A stretch of DNA of 64,000 nucleotides. Origin: Thermoclostridium stercorarium subsp. stercorarium DSM 8532 (GTDB lineage: Bacteria; Bacillota; Clostridia; DSM-8532). The notes beneath the pieces were generated by a model, which saw only the letters and a program-made list of their open reading frames with translations, had not been told where the DNA came from and made no database searches. The translations under genes were made by a program, and so were the position numbers. The stretch spans positions 2,268,002-2,332,001 of the forward strand of contig NC_020134.1 of the NCBI RefSeq assembly GCF_000331995.1, given 5' to 3'. Positions 18,578-28,160 of this stretch are shown piece after piece (position 1 is the first letter of the stretch; each line of letters opens with the position of its first letter).

Positions 18578-21076
18578 ATGAGGTTTTTTAATCTAATGTT
18601 AAGAAAAAACAAAGGTAAAAAACTTTTTAAAACGGGAAACAAACTAAATCCTGAAACAGCCGTTCCGAAAAAGCGGCATCAGGCAGTTGCTGGACTGTTA
18701 TACGCTCTCAGGGTTTTGGGTGGGGCGTTGAAACTGATTCTTATTGTTCTGATACTGGTAGGATCTATTGTAGGCGGACTTGGTGCCGGTCTTATTTACG
18801 GATATATTGTTACCACACCCGAGCTCAGCGCCAGTGATCTGCAATTGACAAAATTCAATACCTTTATTTATGACATTGAGGGAAACGTTATTGCCGAACT
18901 GAAACGCAATGAAAACCGCGTCTGGATTGATTACGTGGACATACCCAAAAACCTGATTAATGCCTATATAGCGGTGGAAGACAAGCGTTTTTGGGAACAT
19001 AAGGGCGTTGATTTTAAAAGATTCATATACGCGGCATTCTACAGCGCAAAGTCTTATCTGAGAGGTGAACACACTTTCCAGGGCGGAAGTACCATTACTC
19101 AGCAAATGGTAAAAAATTTGACCGGCGCAGATGATGTTACAATAAAACGGAAAATTCAGGAAATGTGGCAGGCACTGAAGCTTGAACGGGAAGGCCTGTC
19201 AAAGGAAGACATACTTACCAGATACTTGAATACAATCCCGTTTGGAGGAACGATATATGGTATTGAAACCGCGGCACGGGTTTATTACGGAAAAGACGTA
19301 AGAGAACTTTCTCTTGCCGAATGCGCAAGTCTTGCCGGAATCACCCAGTGGCCGTCAAAATACGCCCCGGTTAATGAAGAGAATAAAAAAAATAACATCG
19401 AAAGGGCGCATATGATTCTCGGGTTAATGCTCGAACAGGGCATGATAACCGAGGCCGAATATGAACAGGCAATGCAGGAAGAAATACAGTTTAATTATAA
19501 CCCCAGTGCAGGAAAAGTCACGAAAAACAGCAATCAGTCGTATTTTGTTGACGAGGTTGTAAAAGCCGTGATTAAAGACTTAAGCGGACAGAAAGGCATA
19601 AGCGCCCAAGCGGCCGAAGATATGATTTACAATTCCGGGCTGAAAATATATACCACAATGGATCCGAAAGTCCAAAAAGCCCTTGATGAGGTATTTACCG
19701 ATGATACTTACTTCCCGCAGGTAAACGAGGAAGCAAAAAAACGGGGTGAAACACCGCAGGCCGCAATGGTGGTGATTGATCCTGAAACTGGCGCTGTGCG
19801 CGGTCTTTACGGTGGATATGGCGAAAAGAAAGGAAGCGTTTTTAACAGGGCAACGCAAATGAAGCGTTCCCCCGGATCAAGTATAAAGCCGCTCCTCGTG
19901 TATGCGCCCGGAATCGAAACAGGACGTATAACCGCCGCAACAGTTATTGACGACGTACCTCAGCATATGCTTCTTAATGATACGTCTATCCCCGAAAAAC
20001 AAAGAACAAGACTATATCCCCAGAATGTGGAGAGAAAGAATTTCGGGTTAACAACCATCCGAGAGGCTGTCGCCCAATCACGTAACGTTATTGCCGCTCT
20101 CGTGCTAAGGGATTACACCACCTTCAAGGTGGGTCTGACCTACCTTGAAAAAGTTGGGCTGCCAAGATGGGAAGACGAAGGGAAAATTTCAATAGCAATG
20201 GGCGGCTTTACGAATCAGATGAGCCCTCTGGAAATGGCATCAGCATTCACTGTGTTTGCATACAAGGGCGTTTATTGGGAACCTTATTTTTACACAAAAG
20301 TCGAGGACGTAAACGGCAATGTGATACTTGAAAAGAACCCGAAGGGAACAAAAGTATACTCTGAGCAGACAGCCTTCATAATGAACGATATTCTTCAGGA
20401 CGTGGTAACCGAAGGTACGGCTGCAGGTCTGGTTGTGAAAAACGGCAAAGGTCAGACCATACCGGTAGCGGGGAAAACAGGAACATCGGACAATAATATT
20501 GACAGATGGTTCTGCGGTATGACTCCATATTATGTGGCGGCCACATGGTATGGTTATGACAACAAAGAAGTTCCTATTTCCATGGTTTCAGCCGAATCAG
20601 CCAATGCGAGAAAAATATGGCAGGCAGTAATGACGAAAATCCATGAGAAGCTTGATGCAGTGCCGTTTTATTCATCCGTACCTCCGAAAATAGTTACAAG
20701 ACAAATATGCAAGGATTCAGGAAAACTCGCAACAGATCTTTGCAGGCAGGATCCAAGAGGTTCAAGGGTTGTGGAGGAATACTTCATTGAAGGTACTGAG
20801 CCGGATTACGGCGATAAGTGCGATGTTCACTATAAAGCAAAAGTATGTACGTTATGCAAGGACGAGTTCGGCAGACCCATGCTTGCAAACGAGTACTGCC
20901 CGCCTGAAACGGTGGTGGAAAGAGTTTTCATACGCAGGCCCGTGGAATATAAACCTATGTTCCCGTCAGATCCTTATCCTGCGGACTGGTATTATGAAAT
21001 ATATGAAGGCGAATACTGCACAATACACGGAGGCGCTTCAGCGAACAGCAAAACCGAAAACATCTCGCCTTACTGA
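18578..21076 (+). CDS. Class A penicillin-binding protein (PBP1A family)
   Basis: 832-aa bifunctional cell-wall synthase. A basic N-terminus and one membrane anchor (about residues 50-75) precede a glycosyltransferase domain with the catalytic EDKRFWEHKGVDF and GGSTITQQMVKNL motifs. The transpeptidase domain has SSIK (serine nucleophile), SRN and KTGTS in order. A cysteine-containing C-terminal extension of about 130 residues follows. The start at 18578 follows GGGAGG; the frame is open five codons further upstream without a ribosome site. Transcribed alone and closed by a strong hairpin. Confidence 0.93.
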   Translation: MRFFNLMLRKNKGKKLFKTGNKLNPETAVPKKRHQAVAGLLYALRVLGGALKLILIVLILVGSIVGGLGAGLIYGYIVTTPELSASDLQLTKFNTFIYDIEGNVIAELKRNENRVWIDYVDIPKNLINAYIAVEDKRFWEHKGVDFKRFIYAAFYSAKSYLRGEHTFQGGSTITQQMVKNLTGADDVTIKRKIQEMWQALKLEREGLSKEDILTRYLNTIPFGGTIYGIETAARVYYGKDVRELSLAECASLAGITQWPSKYAPVNEENKKNNIERAHMILGLMLEQGMITEAEYEQAMQEEIQFNYNPSAGKVTKNSNQSYFVDEVVKAVIKDLSGQKGISAQAAEDMIYNSGLKIYTTMDPKVQKALDEVFTDDTYFPQVNEEAKKRGETPQAAMVVIDPETGAVRGLYGGYGEKKGSVFNRATQMKRSPGSSIKPLLVYAPGIETGRITAATVIDDVPQHMLLNDTSIPEKQRTRLYPQNVERKNFGLTTIREAVAQSRNVIAALVLRDYTTFKVGLTYLEKVGLPRWEDEGKISIAMGGFTNQMSPLEMASAFTVFAYKGVYWEPYFYTKVEDVNGNVILEKNPKGTKVYSEQTAFIMNDILQDVVTEGTAAGLVVKNGKGQTIPVAGKTGTSDNNIDRWFCGMTPYYVAATWYGYDNKEVPISMVSAESANARKIWQAVMTKIHEKLDAVPFYSSVPPKIVTRQICKDSGKLATDLCRQDPRGSRVVEEYFIEGTEPDYGDKCDVHYKAKVCTLCKDEFGRPMLANEYCPPETVVERVFIRRPVEYKPMFPSDPYPADWYYEIYEGEYCTIHGGASANSKTENISPY

Positions 21077-21103
21077 TTAAATTACGACAAATACTGTGAT
21101 CGA

Positions 21104-21166
21104 AAATTCCCTCACAACGGGTCCGGGAATAAAATTTCCCGCCCGTCATGAGGGAATTTATTTATC
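21104..21166. terminator. Bidirectional terminator between PBP and Spo0A-like genes
   Basis: Nested inverted repeat with outer arms AATTCCCTCA/TGAGGGAATT and inner arms ACGGG/CCCGT and CGGGAA/TTCCCG, ending in T-rich sequence. It separates two convergent genes. Confidence 0.8.
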
Positions 21167-21179
21167 CCAAAATAATTTT

Positions 21180-22019
21180 TCATTTTGAAAGATATGTAAG
21201 TTTGATTTTGTTCGCAATCGTGGATATAAACTCAGAATTGGTCGGGGGATGATTTTTTCTTTTCTCGGAATATATGAAGTATTTGCTTAACTCATTTCTG
21301 TTTCCTTCCTGCCATACCTTGCGTATAGCATTCCGTATTGCCCTTTCAACCCTTCCGGCTGAAGTATTGAAGGCCTCCGCTATCATGGGGTATAATTGTT
21401 TCGTTATTGGAATAGTTCCGCGCTCGCAAAGGGAGTTTTCCACTATGGCCATCTGCAAATACCCATAACCGCTTAAATGCGCAGGAACTCCCAGTTCCAT
21501 AAGCACTCTGCGTACGTAAAGTTCCAGATCTTCGCGGACAGTGTTTTTCTCGGTTTCATCACTTTCGTTTTTTTCACTTTCGAAATTGGGCAATTTCACA
21601 GTTTTACCGTATTCTCTGTATTGCCTTTCCGCGCGCTCGAAATCACCGTATATTTGCATAATCCTTTTCGGAAGCAAATCCATATCGAACGGCTTAATTA
21701 TGTAATAGTCCGCGCCAAGGCTCAGAGCCTTTTTTATGATTTTTTCGTTTCCAATGGCTGTTAAAACAATAATGACAGGTTTCGGTTCAAAAGATATGGT
21801 CCTTATTTCTTCAAGGACGGCTATGCCGTCCTTGACAGGCATTACAAGGTCAAGAATAATTACATCCGGCTTATGCTCAATAATTTTTTTCACTGCTGTT
21901 TCCCCATCGTACACCTTCCCTACTATTCTGAAGGCCGGAACCGTTTTAAGACTTTTTTCCACCTCCAGTGCATATTCCTCGTTGTTGTCAACGATGATAA
22001 TATCTATTTCCTTATTCAC
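21180..22019 (-). CDS. Spo0A-family response regulator, probable paralogue
   Basis: 279-aa protein with a receiver domain and a clear Spo0A C-terminal DNA-binding domain (GVPAHLSGYGYLQMAI, SAGRVERAIRNAI, PTNSEFI). The phosphoacceptor Asp is in VIILDLVMP, the Thr in VLTAIG and the Lys in IIKPFD are kept, but the acidic pocket reads VDNN where Spo0A has DDN, so the second Asp is Asn. Context differs from canonical spo0A, which normally follows spoIVB. The start is the GTG after CGGTGAG. It could be the sporulation master regulator or a second Spo0A-like protein; the variant pocket and context favour the latter. Confidence 0.75.
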   Translation of the reverse strand: MNKEIDIIIVDNNEEYALEVEKSLKTVPAFRIVGKVYDGETAVKKIIEHKPDVIILDLVMPVKDGIAVLEEIRTISFEPKPVIIVLTAIGNEKIIKKALSLGADYYIIKPFDMDLLPKRIMQIYGDFERAERQYREYGKTVKLPNFESEKNESDETEKNTVREDLELYVRRVLMELGVPAHLSGYGYLQMAIVENSLCERGTIPITKQLYPMIAEAFNTSAGRVERAIRNAIRKVWQEGNRNELSKYFIYSEKRKNHPPTNSEFISTIANKIKLTYLSK

Positions 22020-22106
22020 AATTCTCACCGTTCTTAGAACCAATTGTCATTTGGGTTTTACAAATATATACTTTTATATCATCAGTATATATTATATTCC
22101 ATTTTA

Positions 22107-22145
22107 TTCCGACAAAACAATACCCAAATTTTCAATTTACGACAG
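22107..22145. promoter_or_regulatory. Two near-match 0A boxes upstream of the Spo0A-like gene
   Basis: TGTCGGA (complement of 22107-22116 region) and TGTCGTA (complement near 22137-22145) each match six of seven bases of the 0A box TGTCGAA. They lie in the spacer between the Spo0A-like gene and the nucleoside kinase gene and could mediate autoregulation. Confidence 0.3.
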
Positions 22146-22167
22146 AAAATTAAAAAAATTAACCAAT

Positions 22168-23826
22168 TTACTTAAAAAAGCATGAACCCCCTATAAATTC
22201 ACGCAGTATTGAATTCGGTGGTATTTCATCGCTTTCTATGTTCAAAAAGTAACTTAAAAACTCAATCAGACGTCTGCTTTCGGCATACTGAGGCTGGTCT
22301 GGCCGAATTTCCGAAAGCAACGGTATCGCCAGAGTTTTCAGAACCCCCAGCTCATATATCAACGAGGAGTTAAACATAACATCGGCCTGTTCCTGGAACG
22401 GGAATATGTTCCTTTCCTCGCCCCGTCTTACCGATGGCCACAGCTCTATCGTCTTTTCAGCGGGGCAGCCTCTGAATTTATAGTCCCGTACAATCCTGCG
22501 AATAAACCTGAGATCGGTTGTGGGTATTCTGTTATGTTTGTCAATCCTCATCGAGGTTATAGCACTTATATATATTTTAAACTTGCTGTCTTCGTTGACC
22601 TCTTCGGTTAACCTCGGATTAAGGCCGTGTATTCCTTCTATGATAAGAACATGGTCTTTGCCCAGACGAAGTTTTCTGCCTCTGTATTCCCTCTTTCCCG
22701 TAAGAAAATTAAAAGTGGGAATACTTACTTCTGCCCCCTTTATCAGGCTGTTCAGATGCTCGTTAAACAATTTCAAATCCACCGCTTCAAGGGCTTCATA
22801 ATCCGGCTTTCCGTTTTCATCCAGCGGAGTTTTATCCTTGTCTACAAAATAATCATCAGTGGATATGGTAACGGGGATTAATCCATTTACCCTCAATTGT
22901 ATTGACAGCCTTTGGGCAAAAGTGGTTTTTCCGGATGAAGAAGGGCCGGCTATAAGTATTACTTTTACCCTGTCCTTCCTTTCGGCAATCATATCGGCTA
23001 TACGCGCAATCTTCTTCTCATGAAGAGCCTCGGATATTCTTATAAATTCATCCGCCTTTCCGGACTCCACAATATCATTAAGTTTACCTACATTGTCCAC
23101 ACCAAGGATGTTTACCCACTGCCTGTATTCACTGAAAATCTGAAAAAGCTTTTTGGGGATGTCGTGTTCCTCGATGGTGTTTGGATTTGTTGTTCTCGGC
23201 GATATTAACACAATACCGCCATTGTCATATTCAAGTCTGAACAGTGAAAGATAACCGCTGGACGGAACCATGTAACCGTAAAAATAGTCTTCCATGTCGT
23301 CAAATTTATAAAATGTAACATAGGGTTTCTCTCGGTATTTTATCGCTCCGTACTTATCAGGCCTGTTCTTGTTAATAAAAAGTTGCTTTGCCTCTTCGGT
23401 GGGCATGGTCTTTTTTTCAAAGGGCAGGTCCATGTTCACCAGTTCCCGCATTCGCGCTTCAATAATTTTTACGCCATTTTCATCCAAACCCCTGACCGAA
23501 CACTCAAAAAACAGCCCTTTGCTCACCGAATGACAAATTTCCAGCGATTCACCGGGAAATATATCATGAAATGCCTTTACCAGCAAAAAGGTAAGGCTTC
23601 TTTCATAAATTCGCGCCCCGTCGGCAGTGGAAAGGTCTATAAAAGTTATATTGCAGTCCTCGGTAACTGCGTAAGTCAGTTCCCTTATTTCATTATTTAC
23701 ATATGCGGCAACAACAATTGACTTGCTGTCGCTGTAAAAATCATTCTTAATTTGTTCAAGTGTGCTTCCTTTCGTTACACTGTACTTTTTTCCGTCAATT
23801 GTTACTGTAATGCTCTTATTCTCCAT
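22168..23826 (-). CDS. Nucleoside kinase with TGS and tRNA-synthetase-like N-terminal domains
   Basis: 552-aa protein of the clostridial uridine kinase-like family. The N-terminal 65 residues form a TGS fold, residues about 70-240 resemble the threonyl-tRNA synthetase second additional domain, and the C-terminal half is a P-loop kinase with GPSSSGKTTF (about residue 293) and DDYFVDKDKTP. The kinase half is like uridine kinase/phosphoribulokinase. The architecture suggests RNA or ribosome-linked regulation of a salvage kinase, but the physiological substrate is not known. Start after GGAGG. Confidence 0.85.
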   Translation of the reverse strand: MENKSITVTIDGKKYSVTKGSTLEQIKNDFYSDSKSIVVAAYVNNEIRELTYAVTEDCNITFIDLSTADGARIYERSLTFLLVKAFHDIFPGESLEICHSVSKGLFFECSVRGLDENGVKIIEARMRELVNMDLPFEKKTMPTEEAKQLFINKNRPDKYGAIKYREKPYVTFYKFDDMEDYFYGYMVPSSGYLSLFRLEYDNGGIVLISPRTTNPNTIEEHDIPKKLFQIFSEYRQWVNILGVDNVGKLNDIVESGKADEFIRISEALHEKKIARIADMIAERKDRVKVILIAGPSSSGKTTFAQRLSIQLRVNGLIPVTISTDDYFVDKDKTPLDENGKPDYEALEAVDLKLFNEHLNSLIKGAEVSIPTFNFLTGKREYRGRKLRLGKDHVLIIEGIHGLNPRLTEEVNEDSKFKIYISAITSMRIDKHNRIPTTDLRFIRRIVRDYKFRGCPAEKTIELWPSVRRGEERNIFPFQEQADVMFNSSLIYELGVLKTLAIPLLSEIRPDQPQYAESRRLIEFLSYFLNIESDEIPPNSILREFIGGSCFFK

Positions 23827-23876
23827 CTGATACCTCCGTTAAAAATATTCTTAAAAAGAGTATATGACCTATTTAA

Positions 23877-24377
23877 TCATATACTCCTTATATATTCATC
23901 AAACCGATACTCAATGCCTTCCCTGCTCGTCTGCCACCGGCCCTTTTTAATAAGCTTCCAGCCATCAATTTCATCAAGGCATGGAAGAAAAGAGTCCGCC
24001 TGGAATTCTTTGTTTATGCGCGTTATATATGCCTTTGTGCAATATGGCATAAGCTGACGGTATATGCTTTCTCCGCCGAACACATATATTTCTCCGTCGT
24101 AATCCTTTAGCTCGTCCATTAATTCCTGAATACTGTGTACCACTACCGCACCTTCGACTTTATAACCGACGTTCGTCGTCAGTACCACATTCGTTCGGTT
24201 TGGCAAAGGTCTTCCCCCGGGAAAGGACTCCAGTGTTTTTCTTCCCATAACAATAACCTTTCCGGTGGTTTTCGCCGAAACATGTTTCATATCTTCCGGA
24301 ATTTTCACCAGAAGCTTATTTTTATAGCCAATCCCCCAGTTTTTATCCGCGGACGCTATTATAATCCACTCCTGCAT
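23877..24377 (-). CDS. folA: Dihydrofolate reductase
   Basis: 166-aa NADPH-dependent enzyme regenerating tetrahydrofolate. The IIASADKNWGIGYKNKLL start, the VIMGRKTLESFP cofactor loop, the LPNRTNVVLT strand and the VFGGESIYRQLMPY motif are all present. The ATG at 24377 follows ATGGAG at 8 nt. It lies 93 bp downstream of thyA on the same strand, the usual coupling, since thymidylate synthase consumes methylene-tetrahydrofolate and yields dihydrofolate. Confidence 0.95.
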   Translation of the reverse strand: MQEWIIIASADKNWGIGYKNKLLVKIPEDMKHVSAKTTGKVIVMGRKTLESFPGGRPLPNRTNVVLTTNVGYKVEGAVVVHSIQELMDELKDYDGEIYVFGGESIYRQLMPYCTKAYITRINKEFQADSFLPCLDEIDGWKLIKKGRWQTSREGIEYRFDEYIRSI

Positions 24378-24470
24378 AGTTTTCACTCCATAAAAATCCT
24401 ATCATCAGGGTTTATCACCTGCTCCGAATATATACCCTGTTTGTTCGGCCTGCAAAACAACGGCATCGGA

Positions 24471-25301
24471 TTAAACTGCCACGGGTATATTTTTAACAGG
24501 CTCCCCATGCTGATAATTCTCAAGAACAAAATCCTCCACCTTAAAATCATAAAAATTTTTTACTTCAGGGTTAATGATAAGCTTGGGCGCAGGATAAGGC
24601 TTTCTCCGGATAAGTTCCTTCACAATCGGAATATGCCTGTCATATATATGGGCATCGGCTATTACATGTACAAGTTCGCCTGCCACAAGCCCGGTAACCT
24701 GAGCGAACATATGCACAAGAACGGCATATTGCACCACATTCCAGTTATTGGCCACAAGCACATCCTGGGAACGCTGGTTCAAAATCGCATTCAGCCTGTT
24801 TCCGGTCACATTGAAGGTCATGCTGTACGCACACGGGTACAGTCTCATTTCATGAAGATCGGCATGATTGTACATGTTGACAATTATCCTTCTGCTGTAC
24901 GGATTGTGTTTCAAATCATACAGAACCCTGTCCACCTGATCAAACTCGCCTTCAGGATATTTATGCTTAATTTTAAGCTGGTATCCGTAAGCCTTTCCGA
25001 TGGATCCGTTTTCATCGGCCCATGGATCCCATATGTGGCTGTTAAGGTCACGTACGTTATTAGATTTTTTCTGCCATATCCACAGGATTTCGTCTATTGC
25101 GGCCTTATAATTAATGGGTCTTAGCGTAAGTATCGGAAATTCCTTCGATAAGTCGTACCTGTTTACCACACCGAACTTTTTAATGGTATGGGCCGGCGTT
25201 CCGTCTTCCCAGCGCGGGCGTACCTTCTGCCCTTCCGAACTGTATCCGTTTTCCAGTATATCCTTGCACATTTCAATAAAAATAATATCTGCCTGACTCA
25301 A
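24471..25301 (-). CDS. thyA: Thymidylate synthase
   Basis: 276-aa classical thymidylate synthase, methylating dUMP to dTMP with methylene-tetrahydrofolate. The catalytic Cys is in YPCAYSMTFNV, the folate and dUMP contacts in RSQDVLVANNWNVVQYA and the C-terminal NPEVKNFYDF region are intact. The start was placed at a TTG after AGGAGTG; upstream codons to 25346 show no ribosome site and look non-coding. Forms an operon with folA. Confidence 0.93.
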   Translation of the reverse strand: MSQADIIFIEMCKDILENGYSSEGQKVRPRWEDGTPAHTIKKFGVVNRYDLSKEFPILTLRPINYKAAIDEILWIWQKKSNNVRDLNSHIWDPWADENGSIGKAYGYQLKIKHKYPEGEFDQVDRVLYDLKHNPYSRRIIVNMYNHADLHEMRLYPCAYSMTFNVTGNRLNAILNQRSQDVLVANNWNVVQYAVLVHMFAQVTGLVAGELVHVIADAHIYDRHIPIVKELIRRKPYPAPKLIINPEVKNFYDFKVEDFVLENYQHGEPVKNIPVAV

Positions 25302-25487
25302 GAAAAAATCACTCCTGATTAAAAAATTTGAAAAAACAGTAAACAAACTTTAATTAATAATATAACATTTACAGTTTTTTTTCTCAATGTTAAGTGTACG
25401 CCAATCTAATTTAACCCGAAAAGCATAAAGGCATACAAGTTTACGTCTTGTGCAATTTTTAAGGGTAAAAACAATGACAGATACTTA

Positions 25488-25533
25488 ATAAAAAATGAGG
25501 GGCTGCCAGACATCACAAATCGTAGACAGCCCC
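25488..25533 (-). terminator. Terminator after uxaC
   Basis: GGGGCTGTC arm pairing with GGCAGCCCC, followed on the minus strand by a T-rich tract. It lies about 40 bp beyond the uxaC stop. Confidence 0.8.
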
Positions 25534-25571
25534 TTCTGCTATTATTAATTTTTCCTTTATTCAATTACATG

Positions 25572-26972
25572 TCAAAATCCGAAATAATTCTTGGCATTGT
25601 AATAACTAATTTCCTGTACCATGGAACCGAGCAGCTTCATATCGAGCGGAACCTCTCCGGCCTCTGCCCATTCTCCCACCAAATTGCACAGTATTCGTCT
25701 GAAATATTCATGCCTTGTATAAGACAAAAAGCTTCTCGAATCGGTGAGCATTCCGACAAACCTTCTTAACAGTCCCATATTGGCCAGGGCCTTCATCTGA
25801 GCAACCATGCCGTCTTTCTGGTCATTGAACCACCATGCCGATCCCAGCTGTATCTTGCCCGGTACCTCACTGCCCTGGAAACATCCCATTACTGTTAACA
25901 GTACTTCATTGTCGTAAGGGTTCAAACTGTACAAAATTGTTTTTGGAAGCTCTCCGGTCTTTTCAAGGGCATTCAGTAATGCAGCCAGTCCTTTTGCCTG
26001 CTGCGCGTCGCCTATCGCATCATAACCGGTGTCAGGACCGAGAACGGCGAACATTCGGGTATTCAGGTTACGGATTGAGTTCAAGTGAAGCTGCATTGCC
26101 CAGCCTCTCTTTGCGTATTCACGTCCAAGGAAGACCAGCATATGGCTTCTGTACTGATCAGCTTCCTGCCGGGACACCTTTTCGCCGTTCAGAGCTCTTG
26201 TGAGGATTTTGTCAACCGTTTCTTCGTCAACTTCCTCATAGACGGCATATTCCAAAGCATGATCCGAAACCCTGCAGCCGTTTTCATGGAAATACGAAAT
26301 ACGGTTTTCAAGTGCCTTTTTGAGATCGGTAACCGACGAAATCTTCATATTCGCAGCCTTCTCCAAAGCCGCGATGTACTCGGCGAAACCCTGGTTATTT
26401 ATATTAAGCGCCTTGTCAGGTCTGAAAGCCGGAAGAACTTTGACTGAAAAGCTCTTGTCCTCTCTGATTGCCTTGTGGTATTCAAGGGTATCTATCGGAT
26501 CATCGGTGGTACAGATTAATTCAACGTTGGATTTTTTAATCAGACCCCTGACTGAAAATTCATCCGACGCCAGTAATTCATTGCATCTGTTCCATATTTT
26601 TTCTGCCGTTTCCGGGGAGAGCAAATCATCGATTCCGAAATACCTCTTCAGCTCAAGATGGGTCCAGTGATACAACGGGTTCCCAAGAAGATACGGCACC
26701 GTTTCGGCCCATTTCATAAACTTTTCCTTAGGATCGGCGTTCCCTGTAATATATTTCTCATCAATCCCGTTGGCACGAATTGCACGCCACTTGTAATGGT
26801 CCCCTCCAAGCCATACCTCGGTGATGTTTTCATACTTCTTGTTTTCCGCTATCTCCCTCGGGTTGAGATGACAATGATAGTCAATTATCGGCAGGTGTTC
26901 CACGTAATCATGATACAATGTCCTTGCCACCTGGTTTTGTAACATGAAGTTATCGTTTATGAAACTTCCCAT
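25572..26972 (-). CDS. uxaC: Glucuronate isomerase
   Basis: 466-aa uronate isomerase converting glucuronate to fructuronate (and galacturonate to tagaturonate), the entry step for plant-derived uronic acids. YHCHLNPREIAENK near residue 33 holds the metal-binding HxH. Length and the conserved RRFVGMLTDSRSFLSYTRHEYFRR block near the C-terminus are typical. Start after AGGAGG. It is divergent from a LacI-family regulator across a cre-like operator, which indicates control by that regulator, by carbon catabolite repression, or both. No other hexuronate genes are adjacent. Confidence 0.95.
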   Translation of the reverse strand: MGSFINDNFMLQNQVARTLYHDYVEHLPIIDYHCHLNPREIAENKKYENITEVWLGGDHYKWRAIRANGIDEKYITGNADPKEKFMKWAETVPYLLGNPLYHWTHLELKRYFGIDDLLSPETAEKIWNRCNELLASDEFSVRGLIKKSNVELICTTDDPIDTLEYHKAIREDKSFSVKVLPAFRPDKALNINNQGFAEYIAALEKAANMKISSVTDLKKALENRISYFHENGCRVSDHALEYAVYEEVDEETVDKILTRALNGEKVSRQEADQYRSHMLVFLGREYAKRGWAMQLHLNSIRNLNTRMFAVLGPDTGYDAIGDAQQAKGLAALLNALEKTGELPKTILYSLNPYDNEVLLTVMGCFQGSEVPGKIQLGSAWWFNDQKDGMVAQMKALANMGLLRRFVGMLTDSRSFLSYTRHEYFRRILCNLVGEWAEAGEVPLDMKLLGSMVQEISYYNAKNYFGF

Positions 26973-26998
26973 AATTCATCCTCCTATGCAAAGGTAGT

Positions 26999-27012
26999 TG
27001 AAAGCGCTTACA
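26999..27012. promoter_or_regulatory. cre-like / LacI-family operator
   Basis: TGAAAGCGCTTACA matches the catabolite-response consensus TGWNANCGNTNWCA at every defined position. The inner AAGCGCTT is a perfect palindrome with central CG, as in LacI/GalR-family operators. It sits 27 bp upstream of the uxaC start and 79 bp upstream of the divergent regulator gene. Confidence 0.75.
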
Positions 27013-27090
27013 GGTTTTGTTTATACTTAATATAACACAAAAATAAATCCGATAAAAGATAAAAAATAAATTTAACAGGAGAGATCGGCG

Positions 27091-28071
27091 TTGAACATAT
27101 ACGATATTGCAAGGGAAGCAAATGTTTCGATTGCTACTGTTTCAAGAGTTTTAAATGACAGCGCTAAGGTAAGGGATATAACAAGGCAAAAGGTTGAAGC
27201 TGTTTTAAAAAAATATAATTATATTCCCAGCGCCATCGCCCGAGGCATGGTGACAAACTCACTGAAAACCATAGGAATAGTCACCATCGACATACGCAAC
27301 CTGTACTATGCCAACGTGGCCCACAGTATAGAACAGTCCCTTTCTGCTCTTGAATTTAACACCATTCTTTGCAACACCGGCTATGACAATGAACAGAAAT
27401 TAAAATATCTGAGAATGCTTGTGGAGAAAAAAGTCGACTCAATTATTCTTGTGGGATCGCCGTTTAAGGATCCCGTTCTTGACAAACCGATTGAACAGAT
27501 ATCAAAGGATATTCCGATTATAATTATCAACGGTTTGTATGAACACCCCAATATCTATTCGGTACGCTGCGATGACAAAAAGGCCCTCGAAACAAGTGTG
27601 GAGTATCTGGTTTCAAAAGGCAGGAAAAACTTTCTGTATCTTTATGATGCCGAGACATTCAGCGCAAATCAGAAACTTCTCGGCTTCAAAAACGCTGTGT
27701 CCAGGTTTAATGTCAATTCGGAAATTTTTCTCGTAAAGCCCGGGCTTGAGCCTGCCTATTCCAAAGTTAAAGAACTTTTGGACAGCGGTTTTGACTTTGA
27801 TGCGGTTGTAACCAGCGAGGATTTAACGGCGATAGGCGCGTTAAAATGCCTGATTGCCAATAATATTCGCGTACCTGAGGATGTAAGCGTAATAGGATTT
27901 AATAATTCGGTACTTTCAGTTTGCTGTACTCCGGCGCTCTCCACAATAGACAGCAGGATGGAGGAACTCGGCAGAATTGCGGTAAAAGTACTCCATAAGG
28001 TGCTAAAGGGTGAAAAGGCCGAGAACGACACAATAATAGACGCAGAACTGATTTTGAGGGAAACTACATAG
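27091..28071 (+). CDS. LacI-family transcriptional regulator
   Basis: 326-aa repressor with an N-terminal LacI helix-turn-helix (IYDIAREANVSIATVSRVLN), a hinge helix (SAIARGMV) and a periplasmic-binding-like effector domain. The TTG start follows AGGAGAG. It is divergent from uxaC with a palindromic operator between, so it is likely a uronate-responsive repressor and probably autoregulated; CcpA-like function is possible but the core-region residues used by CcpA were not recognised. Confidence 0.88.
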   Translation: MNIYDIAREANVSIATVSRVLNDSAKVRDITRQKVEAVLKKYNYIPSAIARGMVTNSLKTIGIVTIDIRNLYYANVAHSIEQSLSALEFNTILCNTGYDNEQKLKYLRMLVEKKVDSIILVGSPFKDPVLDKPIEQISKDIPIIIINGLYEHPNIYSVRCDDKKALETSVEYLVSKGRKNFLYLYDAETFSANQKLLGFKNAVSRFNVNSEIFLVKPGLEPAYSKVKELLDSGFDFDAVVTSEDLTAIGALKCLIANNIRVPEDVSVIGFNNSVLSVCCTPALSTIDSRMEELGRIAVKVLHKVLKGEKAENDTIIDAELILRETT

Positions 28072-28160
28072 TACATAGGTTTAATCCTTTCAACCTGGGG
28101 GAATATATTGTATAAGATTGTTATAGAATTAACCACCCCCGTTTGAAAGGAGGAAAAACA

